The position numbers were made by a program, and so were the translations under genes. The notes under the pieces are model-generated. The model did not search any database and was not told the origin of the DNA. It worked only from the letters and a program-made list of their open reading frames with translations. Shown here piece by piece: positions 1-6,060 of a DNA stretch of 7,450 bases. Source of the stretch: Pseudomonadota bacterium (GTDB lineage: Bacteria; Myxococcota; Polyangia; Polyangiales; Polyangiaceae). Positions within the stretch are counted from its first letter, which is position 1, and every line of letters begins with the position of its first letter. The DNA is taken from positions 1 through 7,450 of the forward strand of contig JAEZYO010000350.1 of NCBI GenBank assembly GCA_023419055.1. Reading direction: 5' to 3'.

Positions 1-1
1 C

Positions 2-1159
2 GGCTCGGCTCTGGGTCTGATCTTCGCGTCGTACTCCACGATGGACTACGCGGAGCACCTCGACCGGGGGCTCCACGACGTCCACTGCTCGTTCATCCCG
101 GGTGCGGGCGCGACGAGCGAGGCGGAGGCCTGCCGCGCCGCGATGTACAGCCCTTATTCCGCCCTTTTCAAGGAATCCCTCTGGGGCGGGATCCCCATTT
201 CCTTGTTCGCGCTCGGGGCCTTCACGTTCTTCGCCGGGTTCGCGCTCTACCTGCTGCTCGCGGGTCCGCGCGCGCCCAAGGCGGCCGTGAGCTTCTTCGC
301 GATGGTTTCGGTGACGCCGCTCGTCGTCTCACTGTTGATGCTGACGATCAGCGTCTTCAAGCTCGGCGACGTGTGCAAGACCTGCGCGGGGATCTACATC
401 TCCTCGTTCTTGCTCGCCGTGGGCGGCGTGGGCGGCGTATTCGGGCTCGACAAGAACCCGAGCGCCCGCGACAAAGCCTCGCCCATTCTGGCGCTCGGGT
501 GGCTCGCCGCGCTCGGCCTGGTCACGCTCGTGCCCGCGGCCGTGTACGCCGCGAGCGCTCCGGACCAGCGCCCCTACCTGTCGCAGTGCGGGGAGCTCAA
601 GCAGCCGAAGATGAAGGGCAGCGATCCGGTCAAGATGCGCGGCGCTCGCGCGGTGCGTCCGGCGCTCTTCTTCGAGGACCCTCTCTGTCCCACCTGTAAG
701 GCTTTTCACGATCGGCTGACCGCCGAGGACGTGATCGAGAAGCTCGACTCCGAGCTCGTGCTCTTCCCGCTCGACAGCGAGTGCAACTGGATGCTGGATA
801 GGCCGCTCCACCCCGGAGCGTGCATCGTCTCGAAGGCCGTGCTCTGCGGCGGCGATCAGGCGCGGCAGGTGCTCGAGTGGGCGTACGCCGAGCAGACGTA
901 CCTGACGCGCGCCGGAAAGGCGGGCCCCAACGTGATGCGGGCGGCCATCAAGCAACGCTGGGGCGAGCAGATGCTCCGCTGCGTGGACGACCGCAAGACC
1001 GAGGTGCGCCTGAACCAGCACCTGCACTTCGCGTCGGACAACAACGTGCCGGTTTCGACGCCGCAGATGTACCTCGGCACGAAGCGGGTCTGTGACGAAG
1101 ACACCGATCTCGGCTTGCGCTTCACCCTGCGCGAGCTCGCCCCGGAGGTGCTCCAGTGA
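2..1159 (+). CDS. Vitamin K epoxide reductase / DsbA-like fusion protein (5' partial)
   Basis: Predicted inner-membrane thiol oxidase: the VKOR part would pass electrons to quinone and reoxidise the fused periplasmic thioredoxin domain, which oxidises cysteines in exported proteins (the known role of bacterial VKOR fusions, doing the work of DsbB plus DsbA). The frame is open from base 2, and its first codons read as the end of a membrane helix (GSALGLIFASYSTMDY), so the gene begins left of the window and the ATG at 41 is internal. Counting from that ATG, the VKOR loop cysteines are C16 and C31 and the quinone-site CKTC is at 112-115. Membrane helices lie at about 49-75, 81-106, 113-136 and 145-170. 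The thioredoxin domain follows, with CPTC at 216-219 (after ALFFEDPL) and a cis-proline-like STP motif before QMYLGTKRV. Further cysteines sit in SEC, GAC, VLC, RC and VC contexts. Family assignment is firm; the physiological substrate is unknown. Confidence 0.92.
   Translation, partial: GSALGLIFASYSTMDYAEHLDRGLHDVHCSFIPGAGATSEAEACRAAMYSPYSALFKESLWGGIPISLFALGAFTFFAGFALYLLLAGPRAPKAAVSFFAMVSVTPLVVSLLMLTISVFKLGDVCKTCAGIYISSFLLAVGGVGGVFGLDKNPSARDKASPILALGWLAALGLVTLVPAAVYAASAPDQRPYLSQCGELKQPKMKGSDPVKMRGARAVRPALFFEDPLCPTCKAFHDRLTAEDVIEKLDSELVLFPLDSECNWMLDRPLHPGACIVSKAVLCGGDQARQVLEWAYAEQTYLTRAGKAGPNVMRAAIKQRWGEQMLRCVDDRKTEVRLNQHLHFASDNNVPVSTPQMYLGTKRVCDEDTDLGLRFTLRELAPEVLQ
1144..1150 (+). promoter_or_regulatory. 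Shine-Dalgarno site for the OmpA-like gene
   Basis: GGAGGTG lies five bases before the GTG at 1156, inside the last codons of the VKOR-DsbA gene. It is the best ribosome binding site in the window. It supports a GTG start that overlaps the preceding TGA by four bases (GTGA), and so coupled translation of the two genes. Confidence 0.7.
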
Positions 1160-1908
1160 CCGTGTCGAACGCCGAATCCACGCCGCGTGGAGCTCCGCGG
1201 CCAGGCGAGCCGTCCGGCTCGATCGCCGGCCTGATCGGGGCGGGGGTGGGCGCCGGCCTCCTCGTGTGCATGACGCTCGCGGTGGCGGTCTGGGTCTCCT
1301 CGGCGAAGAAGCGGCTCGTCACTCCGCAGGCCGAGAAGCCCAAGGTGGCGATCGCCGACCAGGCCGAGGTCGGGTACTGCACGCCGCGCTTCAAGGAAGT
1401 GCTCGAGCGCGTGCTCCACTCGTGCGGGTTGGCCGAAGGCGACTCACGGCGCGGGTGCAAGCCGGCAGACGTGAAGACCTTCGCGTCCATCAGCGACGAG
1501 GACTTCAACGAGCTCTTCACGCCGCTCAAGGATCGCGGAGCCGTGATCATGTTCGACGAGGGCATGGACGCGCTCGACGACAAGGCGAAGGCGCTGCTCG
1601 AGGACAAGTGGGTCGCGCGCAAGGGCGCCCGCTACTTCTTCGTGGTGGCGCGCGCCTCCAAGTCGGGCACGCAGGCCAAGAACCGCGCGCTCTCCCACCG
1701 CCGCGCGAACTCGGTCATGTATCACCTGCAGAGCATCGCGAACGATCCCGAGATCGAGAAGAAGGTGGGCTTGCTCTGGCTCGGCAACGAGTTCGCGCAG
1801 CTCTCCAAAGACTATTGCTCGTGGCCCACCTCGCGCGGTGACGCCAAGTGCGACGAGGAAGCCATCAACCGGAGCGCGTTCGTGTCATGGGTCGATTGTC
1901 GCTTGTAA
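1156..1908 (+). CDS. Single-pass membrane protein with divergent OmpA-like C-terminal domain
   Basis: A 250-residue protein of uncertain role. A Pro/Gly-rich cytoplasmic tail (1-20) is followed by one membrane helix (about 22-48) and an extracytoplasmic part. Residues about 129-240 resemble the OmpA C-terminal domain: VIMFDEGMDAL then LLED, N176 with ALSHRRANSV (176-187), and a terminal NR (238-239) where OmpA proteins have NRR. The arginine that binds diaminopimelate in OmpA (RANSV context) is kept as R183. The partner aspartate, in the GHTD motif, appears to be S168 by my hand alignment, so peptidoglycan binding is doubtful. Outside the helix there are six cysteines (75, 90, 101, 221, 232, 248), enough for three disulfides; C38 is in the helix. 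It starts with GTG overlapping the previous stop and is followed by a TlpA-like gene that overlaps it by 22 bases. It could be a client or partner of the neighbouring thiol enzymes. The OmpA relation is likely but weak. Confidence 0.8.
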   Translation: MTVSNAESTPRGAPRPGEPSGSIAGLIGAGVGAGLLVCMTLAVAVWVSSAKKRLVTPQAEKPKVAIADQAEVGYCTPRFKEVLERVLHSCGLAEGDSRRGCKPADVKTFASISDEDFNELFTPLKDRGAVIMFDEGMDALDDKAKALLEDKWVARKGARYFFVVARASKSGTQAKNRALSHRRANSVMYHLQSIANDPEIEKKVGLLWLGNEFAQLSKDYCSWPTSRGDAKCDEEAINRSAFVSWVDCRL

Positions 1909-2579
1909 GTACGAAGGGTGTCCTGCTCGGCGCTGTGTTGCTCGTGGCCGGGTGCGACAAGGATCCCGCGCGCGCCGAAGACACCGGCGTGCCGCGCTCT
2001 CGCAGCCAGGCGGTCGAGGCGACGACCGCCGCGACCACGACCGTCGCCGCGACCAGCAAGCCGAAGGCGTCGGTCGAGAAGGCCCCCAAGGCTCCCCGCG
2101 CCCTCTGCAGCGGAGAGCTCGAACGGGAGGGTAAGCCCTTGCCCAAGAAGCCGATCTCGCGCAGCGCGGCCGCCGGCGTTCCCGAGCCGTCTCCCGACCT
2201 CAGCGTGGGCGGGGGAAAGTGGACGTGGGTCAATTTCTGGGCGGCCTGGTGCGTGCCCTGTCGCGAGGAAATCCCGCGGCTCAAGGCGTGGGAGCAGCGC
2301 CTGGGGTCGCGCTTGCGGGTCGAGTTCGTCTCCATCGACGACGATCAGCGGCAGCTCGAGCAGTTCTTGAACGGGCAGCCAGCCTCCGGGTTGAAGGCCT
2401 CCTTCTGGCTGAAAGAAGGCAAGGAGCGCGAGGATTGGCTGCTCGCGGCCGAGGTCGACCCCGATCCGGAGCTGCCGCTCCACCTCTTGGTCGACGCGCG
2501 CGGCAAGGTCCGCTGCAAAGTGCAGGGAGCGGTGGAAGACGCGGATTTCGAGGCCGTTCAGGCGCTCGTCGCTCGCTAA
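1887..2579 (+). CDS. TlpA/ResA-like thioredoxin-fold lipoprotein
   Basis: A 230-residue lipoprotein with a thioredoxin-like domain of the TlpA/ResA group, which usually reduces or shuffles disulfides outside the cytoplasm (for example in cytochrome c maturation). The ATG at 1887 was chosen because it gives a clean type II signal: basic start, hydrophobic GVLLGAVLLV, lipobox VAGC with lipidated C23 and Asp at +2. In E. coli Asp+2 keeps lipoproteins in the inner membrane; that rule may not hold here. A GTG at 1848 in the same frame would bury the signal. A Thr/Ala/Lys/Pro-rich linker spans about 26-105. The catalytic motif is WCVPC (C122, C125), preceded by VNFWAA, with a cis-proline at P197 in ELPLHLLVD. 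Two more cysteines, C74 and C210, could form a structural pair. It overlaps the upstream gene by 22 bases and closes the operon. It may be the reducing or isomerising partner of the upstream oxidase, or serve cytochrome c; no cytochrome gene is visible. Confidence 0.9.
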   Translation: MGRLSLVSTKGVLLGAVLLVAGCDKDPARAEDTGVPRSRSQAVEATTAATTTVAATSKPKASVEKAPKAPRALCSGELEREGKPLPKKPISRSAAAGVPEPSPDLSVGGGKWTWVNFWAAWCVPCREEIPRLKAWEQRLGSRLRVEFVSIDDDQRQLEQFLNGQPASGLKASFWLKEGKEREDWLLAAEVDPDPELPLHLLVDARGKVRCKVQGAVEDADFEAVQALVAR

Positions 2580-2636
2580 GCCGTCCGGGGCTGAAGCCCG
2601 CCCGCTGTCTGACGCGCTCGGGTCGTCCGGCGTCGC

Positions 2637-2669
2637 GGTACTGGTTCCACTGGCAGTGGTAAAAGGACC
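2637..2669. promoter_or_regulatory. Candidate LacI-family operator (imperfect palindrome)
   Basis: The 121-base gap before the LacI gene holds a perfect 6-1-6 palindrome, CCACTG-G-CAGTGG (2647-2659). Extending it about the same centre (2653) gives 16-base arms, with 12 of 16 pairs matching and GGTAC / GGACC-like ends. It lies 31 bases upstream of the ATG at 2701, where a self-regulating repressor would bind. LacI-family operators are pseudo-palindromes, often close to the repressor's own gene. The odd-numbered centre is less usual for this family, which favours an even centre with CpG. No convincing -35/-10 pair was found. The rest of the gap holds only a short hairpin (see rejected items). 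Confidence 0.45.
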
Positions 2670-2700
2670 ATGGTTGGATGGGCGGCCAGGAACCAGAAAG

Positions 2701-3726
2701 ATGAAGAGTCGCGCCGACATCGCCGAAGTCGCCAGGCACGCCAAGGTCTCGAAGAGCACGGTCTCGCGCGTGATCAATGGAGGGTACGCGAGCGCTGAGG
2801 TGCGAGCGCGAGTGGCGAAGGTCATCCAGAAGCTCGGGTACACACCGTGGACCACGGCCCGTAACTTCTCCTTGGGGCGCGCCGGCTGCGTGGGGCTCGT
2901 GATCGAGGACACGCAGAGCGAGTGGATCACGCAGATCCTGGGCGGCATCGAAGAGGAGCTGACGACTCGGCACATCTCGCTCTTGGTTGGCAGCCTGGTT
3001 TTGCGCGACAAGTACGACTCCACCGTGATCTCCTCGTGGATCCGCGAGCGTCGAGTAGACGGTCTGATCTTCGCTCACGCCGGTCGCCGCGAGCGTCCGC
3101 TGGTCGAAGCGGCCCGCAAGTCCGGGCTCGCCATCGCGATGATCTCGCCCGACGAAAACTTCAAGGGCGCGCAGATCTTGCGGAGCGACAACACCACCGC
3201 AGGAAAAGACATCGCGGAGCACCTGTACGGCCTCGGGCATCGCCGCATCGCTTACATCGGCGGGCCGAAGGACTCGTTCGACTCGCGCCAGCGTCTCGAG
3301 GGGCTCGAGGCAGGGCTCGCCGCGCACAAGGTGAAGATCCCGGAGAGCAACGTCGTCTTTACTCGATACAACGTCGAGGAGGGCGTCGACTACGCGCGCA
3401 AGTGGCAGAAGATGGCGCGCTCGCGCGCGCCGAGCGCGGTGGTGCTCGGCAACGACGCCATGGCCATCGGCTTCATGCGCACGCTGCAATCCGAGGGTAT
3501 TTCGATCGGGAAAGACGTGTCGGTGGTCGGCTTCGACGACATCCCCGCCTCGGCCATGTACTGGCCGGGCCTTACCACGGTGCGGCAAGAGATGCGCAGC
3601 ATGGGCGCCGCGGCCTGCCGTTCGCTCATGGCCTCGGTGGAGGGCGAAGAGCTCGCGACCAAGCCCTCCGAGTTCGGGATGAAGCTCGTCGTGCGTCAGA
3701 GCACGGGGCCGGCTCCCTCCAAGTGA
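2701..3726 (+). CDS. LacI-family transcriptional regulator
   Basis: A 341-residue repressor of normal length for the family. The N-terminal helix-turn-helix (about 6-28) has the hallmark VSKSTVSRVIN. A hinge follows at 48-58, and then a periplasmic-binding-protein-like effector domain (about 61-340) with GHRRIAYIGG, a GND motif (N251, D252) and VVGFDD (277-280). The ATG at 2701 was chosen over an in-frame GTG at 2656: family members begin a few residues before the helix-turn-helix, and AGGA (2688-2691) sits nine bases upstream. The GTG also falls inside the palindrome. The hinge reads PWTTARNFSLG: the leucine that inserts into the DNA minor groove in LacI and PurR appears to be F56. LacI-family proteins usually sense sugars or nucleosides. 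No such pathway is next to it, so ligand and targets cannot be named. The next gene starts 16 bases downstream and may share its transcript. Confidence 0.95.
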   Translation: MKSRADIAEVARHAKVSKSTVSRVINGGYASAEVRARVAKVIQKLGYTPWTTARNFSLGRAGCVGLVIEDTQSEWITQILGGIEEELTTRHISLLVGSLVLRDKYDSTVISSWIRERRVDGLIFAHAGRRERPLVEAARKSGLAIAMISPDENFKGAQILRSDNTTAGKDIAEHLYGLGHRRIAYIGGPKDSFDSRQRLEGLEAGLAAHKVKIPESNVVFTRYNVEEGVDYARKWQKMARSRAPSAVVLGNDAMAIGFMRTLQSEGISIGKDVSVVGFDDIPASAMYWPGLTTVRQEMRSMGAAACRSLMASVEGEELATKPSEFGMKLVVRQSTGPAPSK

Positions 3727-3742
3727 AGCACTGCCGGCCCGA

Positions 3743-4915
3743 GTGACGCACCCCACGCTCAAGCTGCCGGCGTTCCTCGAGGGCGAGCTCTCGCGCGGAC
3801 ACCCGTGGGTGTACCGCGATCACGTGCCTCCGAAGTTTCGCGCGCGCCAGGGCAGCTTCGTGCACGTGACCGCGGGCGCGTTCAGCGGGTTCGCCCTCTG
3901 GGACACGGAGTCGCCGATCGCGCTTCGCCTCTATTCACGCGTGCGCGCGCCGGACGCGTCCTGGGTCCGGGAGCGCGTGCGCGCCGCGAAGGATCTGCGG
4001 TCGTTCTGCTTCGGCCCGGAGACGAACGCGTACCGCTTGCTGTTCGGAGAGGGCGACGGCCTGCCGGGGATCACCGCCGACATCTACGGTCGTTACGCCG
4101 CTCTCGTCACGTACGCGGACTCCGTCGACACGCTCGTCCCCTGGGTCGTCTCGGCCCTCCAGCAGGAGCTCGAGCTCGACGGCGTGGTGCGCCGGCGACG
4201 GCGCGCCGACAGCGAGGGTGAAGCCCGCACCGAAGCGCTGGTCGGCAAGCTCCCCGAGCCCTTCGTCGTCCTGGAGAACGGGATGAAGATGGAGGTGGAT
4301 CTGATCGCGGGCCAGAAGACCGGGCTGTTCCTCGATCACCGCGATAACCGCGCCACCATCCGGCGCCTGGCCCCGGGGCGGCGCGTGCTCAATCTCTTCT
4401 CTTACACGGGCGCCTTCAGTCTCTCCGCCGTGCTCGGCGGGGCGACGCGCGTCGTGAGCGTCGACAGCGCCGCCCCCGCGAGCGAGGCTGCGAAGCGTAA
4501 CTTCGCGTTGAACGGCATCGACCCCCAGGATCACGAGTTCGAGGCGCGGGACGCGTTCGAATACCTCGAAGAGTGTCAGCGGCGCGGTCGCAAGTTCGAT
4601 CTCGTGATCGCGGATCCTCCGAGCTTTGCCGGAGGAAAGCAGCAGCTCAAGCGCGCTCTCCGGGCGTACACGCGCCTCCACGCCGCGTGCTTGCGGGTTA
4701 CCGAGCAAGGCGGGCTCTACGCCGCGGCAAGCTGCACGGCGCAGGTGAGCCCCGAGGCCTTCCGGGAGACGCTCGGCGATGCGGGCGAGCGAGCCAAGAC
4801 CGATCTCTTCCTCGTGCACGACGCCGGGCACGCGTTCGACCACCCGATCCGCGCGGCGCACCCCGAGGGGCGCTACCTGAAATTCATGGTCGCGCGCGCG
4901 CTCGAGCGAGCGTGA
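3743..4915 (+). CDS. rlmI: RlmI-type class I SAM-dependent 23S rRNA methyltransferase
   Basis: A 390-residue cytoplasmic enzyme of the RlmI/RlmK-like group; E. coli RlmI makes 5-methylcytosine at 23S rRNA position 1962. An N-terminal PUA RNA-binding domain (about 4-75) carries GHPWVYRDHV. Next is GLPGITADIYGRYAAL, and then the group signature QKTGLFLDHRDNR (191-203). The Rossmann methyltransferase domain follows, with SAM motif NLFSYTGAF (217-225), acidic VVSVDSA, and the catalytic-loop motif DPPSF (291-295). A conserved-type ASC cysteine is at 331, a candidate for catalysis. Length matches E. coli RlmI (about 396). An Arg/Glu-rich loop sits at about 148-165. The GTG start has no clear Shine-Dalgarno site and lies 16 bases after the LacI stop, so it may depend on coupling with LacI translation. 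Family is certain; the exact rRNA base is inferred from the family. Its stop is six bases from that of the convergent gene. Confidence 0.92.
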   Translation: MTHPTLKLPAFLEGELSRGHPWVYRDHVPPKFRARQGSFVHVTAGAFSGFALWDTESPIALRLYSRVRAPDASWVRERVRAAKDLRSFCFGPETNAYRLLFGEGDGLPGITADIYGRYAALVTYADSVDTLVPWVVSALQQELELDGVVRRRRRADSEGEARTEALVGKLPEPFVVLENGMKMEVDLIAGQKTGLFLDHRDNRATIRRLAPGRRVLNLFSYTGAFSLSAVLGGATRVVSVDSAAPASEAAKRNFALNGIDPQDHEFEARDAFEYLEECQRRGRKFDLVIADPPSFAGGKQQLKRALRAYTRLHAACLRVTEQGGLYAAASCTAQVSPEAFRETLGDAGERAKTDLFLVHDAGHAFDHPIRAAHPEGRYLKFMVARALERA

Positions 4916-4921
4916 TCGCGC

Positions 4922-5965
4922 TCAGCGCCGGTACAGGTCGGCGGCGACGCACAGGTGGTCGGACGCGCCTTCGCACCCGACCACGAAGCTCGAAAACCCG
5001 ATGTCCTGGCTCGAGAAAATGCGATCTAGCCGGAGCCACGGCAAGGCCGCCGGGTACGTGTGACCGAACCCGAAACCGACCTCGCGGAAGCCGTCCCGGT
5101 ATTCACCGAAGGCTTCGGCGAGCGCGGGGCTCAGTGCCGGCGAATTCGTGTCACCGGCGATGATGAGGGGGAGCTTCTCCTCGCGAGCGCGCGCCGCGAC
5201 GGCGTCGAGCTGACGTTGGCGCAGGCCCGCGTTGCCCTCGACCTGGGGCGCCGCCTCGCCCGAGAACGAGCGTCCCGAGAGGGCGCCCTTTCGCGTCCCA
5301 GCTCGGCGCATCGCGCGGAACGCGCCGCGCGGCGAGATCGGGTGCAGGTTGTAGACCGCGGTCGGGCCGAGCGGCGTGTCGACGACGTAGCGCACGAAGC
5401 GGAGCGTGCGCTCCTTGCCGTACCAGGGCACGGGATCGGGCACCGTGACCTCGAGCAGAGGGTAGCGGCTCGCCAGCATGAACTCGCCTTGTTCGTGCAC
5501 GACCGGGTACTCCTTCTCGAGGATGCTCTTCAGCGGGTACTGGATGGTCGCCTCCTGGAGTAGCAGGAGATCGGGCGAATGCTCGGCGATGGCGCGCGCG
5601 ACGCGATCCGTGCCGAAATCACAGGACGTGATGTTGAAGCTCATCACGCGGAACGGTCGCGCGCCTTCGGGCGGCTTGCCCGCGAGCGGCAGCGCCGTCC
5701 CCATCAGGACCAGGAGCAGGCCGAGCGCCGCGGCCTGAGTCCAGAGCAGGCTGCGCCTCTGGTAGAGCCAGAGCCCGAGCGCGATGAAGGGGAGCGGCAG
5801 CGCGAAGCCGAGCCGGGGCAGGTAGAGACCGACCGAGGTCACCCAGTAGCGCTCGCCGACGAAGCGGAAGGCGACGATCAGCGCGAGCAGCACGAGCGGG
5901 TACGCGAAAGCGAGGATCAGGGTCAGCCGTCTCGAGAACCGCGAAAGGGCCTTGCGGACCTGCAC
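4922..5965 (-). CDS. Membrane-anchored endonuclease/exonuclease/phosphatase-family protein
   Basis: A 347-residue protein with three predicted membrane helices (about 14-36, 48-69, 73-96) and an EEP-fold hydrolase domain (about 105-345). EEP enzymes cut phosphodiester or phosphate ester bonds with a divalent metal. The core residues are all present: N111 in MSFNI, E138 in LLLLQEA, H208 in YNLHPISP, GDTN (271-274), D314 in LDRIF, and SDH (335-337). The enzyme looks active. With three helices the catalytic domain is probably on the periplasmic side, as in YafD-like relatives. Substrate is not predictable from sequence: DNA, RNA, phosphoinositides and sphingomyelin are all known in the superfamily. 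An Arg/Gly-rich insert lies at about 213-248, after the histidine motif. The GTG at 5965 is the only reasonable start; its Shine-Dalgarno site is weak (GAAAG). It is convergent with the rRNA methyltransferase and divergent from the O-methyltransferase. Confidence 0.9.
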   Translation of the reverse strand: MQVRKALSRFSRRLTLILAFAYPLVLLALIVAFRFVGERYWVTSVGLYLPRLGFALPLPFIALGLWLYQRRSLLWTQAAALGLLLVLMGTALPLAGKPPEGARPFRVMSFNITSCDFGTDRVARAIAEHSPDLLLLQEATIQYPLKSILEKEYPVVHEQGEFMLASRYPLLEVTVPDPVPWYGKERTLRFVRYVVDTPLGPTAVYNLHPISPRGAFRAMRRAGTRKGALSGRSFSGEAAPQVEGNAGLRQRQLDAVAARAREEKLPLIIAGDTNSPALSPALAEAFGEYRDGFREVGFGFGHTYPAALPWLRLDRIFSSQDIGFSSFVVGCEGASDHLCVAADLYRR

Positions 5966-6060
5966 TAGCTTTCGATAGCACCGCTTCGACCTCGAGGGTG
6001 CTCCGCCCCGTTCGCGGCGCGGAATTTGACGCGTGGCCGAGGCGGGGCGAAAGGCGAGGG
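5966..6060. promoter_or_regulatory. Divergent intergenic region with inverted repeat
   Basis: These 95 bases separate the divergent EEP-family and O-methyltransferase genes and should hold both promoters. An inverted repeat AGCACC (5977-5982) / GGTGCT (5997-6002) has a 14-base spacer and overlaps the palindrome CCTCGAGG (5990-5997). Possible promoter parts are TTGACG at 6026-6031 (+) and TGCTAT (reverse complement of 5975-5980), but neither has a good partner at normal spacing. The site could bind a regulator; this is inference. Confidence 0.3.

Noticed and set aside
41..43. ATG as start of the VKOR-DsbA gene.
   Set aside because: Codons upstream to base 2 are open and encode the end of the first VKOR membrane helix; starting here would remove that helix.
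1848..1850. GTG as start of the TlpA-like gene.
   Set aside because: It would place 13 polar residues before the signal peptide and overlap the upstream gene by 61 bases; the ATG at 1887 gives a normal lipoprotein signal.
2586..2600. Hairpin CGGGGCTGAAGCCCG after the TlpA-like stop, as a terminator.
   Set aside because: The stem is only four to five pairs with a TGAA loop and no T-run follows; in this GC content it is weak evidence, though its place at the operon end is suggestive.
2656..2658. GTG as start of the LacI-family gene.
   Set aside because: It lies within the palindrome and adds 15 residues before the usual LacI start; the ATG at 2701 has a better ribosome binding site.
2667..2674. 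Palindrome ACCATGGT near the LacI operator candidate.
   Set aside because: It is eight bases long, does not extend further, and is shorter than a plausible operator half-site pair.
2281..3762. A 493-codon open frame on the - strand, antisense to the TlpA-like 3' end and the LacI gene, plus a 403-codon frame at 1812-3023.
   Set aside because: The products are Arg/Pro/Ala/His-rich with no recognisable domain, and they lie opposite well-supported genes. Long antisense frames are expected in DNA with G or C at most third positions.
3935..4861. Long - strand frame opposite the rRNA methyltransferase; similar antisense frames at 329-1027 and 6319-7233.
   Set aside because: Same compositional shadow effect; no family motif or credible start region was seen.
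4908..4923. GAGCG-TGATCG-CGCTC hairpin spanning the two convergent stops, as a bidirectional terminator.
   Set aside because: It has only five pairs, no T-run on either strand, and many such repeats of GAGCG/CGCTC occur by chance here.
5998..6000. GTG as start of the O-methyltransferase.
   Set aside because: It adds 21 Arg-rich residues not typical of the family; AAGG precedes the ATG at 6061.
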